A stretch of DNA of 64,000 bases from Latrodectus hesperus (lineage: Eukaryota; Arthropoda; Arachnida; Araneae; Theridiidae): NCBI GenBank assembly GCA_037975125.1, contig CM075851.1:72581487-72645486 (forward strand), written 5' to 3'. The notes beneath the pieces are model-generated. The model worked only from the letters and a program-made list of their open reading frames with translations, was not told the DNA's origin and ran no database searches. Numbering within the stretch: position 1 is the first letter of the stretch; each line of letters opens with the position of its first letter. This document shows, one piece after another, positions 62,510 to 64,000 of the stretch. A program made the position numbers and the translations under genes.

Positions 62510-64000
62510 TTAATTTTACCAATAAGAAGTTCAGCGTAACAAATTCAAAATCATACAAATTCAATTCAGTTCAATAGAATAATTCTAAAAATAAATCAAA
62601 ACATCTTTAAATCTATAATTTCTTCAAACTTAACTAAACTAATTTCACGAATATGTGAATATAATATAGATGGATCTGAAGTTTAAACACTTAAATATTG
62701 CTTTAAATTAAATATTAATGCAAGAAATTAAGGATATTAAAATTAAAATCATTTAAACATTTAATGTAATAACCTAACAAAAAAGTATGAGTTTTTTCAT
62801 AAATTTGTTCTCCAAAATATTATTTTATTCAATTCTTTTTAAAATATTGAAGTAATAAAGAATAATAATTATTGGCTTATATATGTAAAATAAGATAGAA
62901 AATATCTATTAATTATTTAACCCATAGTTTACAAAAGAGCCACTGATGGTGACCTTATTTCTTATAGATATTAGAAAAAAATTATATATTAAAGAATCTT
63001 ACTTTTGTATTTTTAGTTAGAATAATATGAAAACGAAATGCAAATTTAGTTTTATAAAACGAGAGATACGAGAATACTATATCATGATACATTGAAATTT
63101 GTCGATGACAATTTTCGTATAAAATACAACTTTTTTAAAATTTTGTTTTTCAATATATGATATTTTAAAAATGTTTATTAAAATTACATTATTAAGGGAG
63201 GAATATAGTGTTGTGAAATGTAAAAGTCAACAAATTTTGGTATTTTTTGAAATACAGTAGCAATTCTTATACTTAATAAGAAAAAACTTGAATTTATAGA
63301 TGCTTCCAATCATAAACCACAATGCAGTAATTATTAAAAAAAATCATTTCTAATAATGAAAAATTAATATATGTTTATATATATAAACATATGTATATTT
63401 TTCAAAACATTGAATTTTTCAAAAAGTATTTAATTGATAAATCAAATTATATAGTATTTATTTTCATCAATTCTAACGAAAAATTATTTGATCTTTTAAA
63501 TATTTTATTTCTTAAAATGAATAAGAATTCTTAATATAAATTCCCATTACTCTTCAATGGCTATTAATTTTATATTCCAATATTACCAAAATTATGCATG
63601 AAACATTCTGATAACTTAATTATCTAACTAATTACCTTACAGAATATTTGGTTGCTCATAATTTTATTCCAAAAATTCTAATATCGAATTTCTATTTTGG
63701 TAAACGACCTAACGAATTTATTAAATTAATAAAAAATATGATACGCTTCAGATTACTTTTTAATTAAAGTTTCAAACTTCATAATCAATTTTATCAAAAT
63801 TTTAATATGTATTACAAAAATATTAAGGTAGAATGAAAATATAAATTTAGGGAAGCAGAGTGAAAATATGAATTCATGTACATAATTAATAGAATGAAGG
63901 CAATATTAATTCCTAAATAATCCGTTAATCACCTAAAGTATCTTATTGCAATCTTACGGGTAATATAATCTCATAAAAATAATCAGATTAAATAATAGCT
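62510..64000. other. AT-rich DNA, presumed intron 1 of the gene starting at 61405
   Basis: No acceptor leading into a convincing coding exon was found up to the edge. Confidence 0.5.

Overview
The window looks like a piece of an arthropod nuclear genome, most likely a spider (inference). It is very AT-rich, has intron-split genes with GT/AG junctions, TATA-box promoters, long (TA)n arrays, tRNA-derived SINEs and many decayed IS630/Tc1/mariner-type DNA transposons. Nothing looks bacterial or viral. Most of the 64 kb is non-coding. Four host genes or gene pieces and one host pseudogene can be supported.

0-10.9 kb (+): the 3' part of a cathepsin L-like cysteine protease gene. Six exons are visible, and the catalytic Gln, Cys, His and Asn are all present. 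The exons for the signal peptide and most of the propeptide lie upstream of the window. Its introns hold an old SINE, a truncated SINE, a 415 bp TIR element with a matching 6-bp target duplication, and two copies of a roughly 600 bp repeat.

13.6-30.1 kb (-): a head-to-tail array of three related genes for small secreted Gly/Tyr/His-rich proteins. Two are intact (97 and 104 aa) and one is a pseudogene. In both intact genes a 15-nt coding piece (MMKLV) starts the signal peptide and a phase-0 intron of 2-2.8 kb separates it from exon 2. The promoters of the two intact genes are recognisably homologous. A role in cuticle or another secreted matrix is likely but not proven. Each first intron, or the matching flank of the pseudogene, carries a transposon or SINE. 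A complete but dead Tc1-like element sits between two (TA)n arrays at 24.06-25.59 kb.

31-61 kb: a gene-poor region. It holds SINEs of several families (two with perfect target-site duplications), a 1.6 kb mariner-like element with roughly 300-bp inverted repeats, a Tc1 remnant, a dead element resembling the DD41D lineage, a possible MITE, several near-perfect palindromes, and many (TA)n, (TG)n and (GATA)n arrays.

61.3-64 kb (+): promoter and first exon of a gene for a secreted protein (starts MAWKTLV), which runs off the right edge. Its first intron contains a roughly 285 bp tandem duplication.

No novel multi-gene system is evident. The most useful content is the Gly/Tyr-rich gene array with its duplicated promoters, the TE/(TA)n associations, and the intronic repeats.
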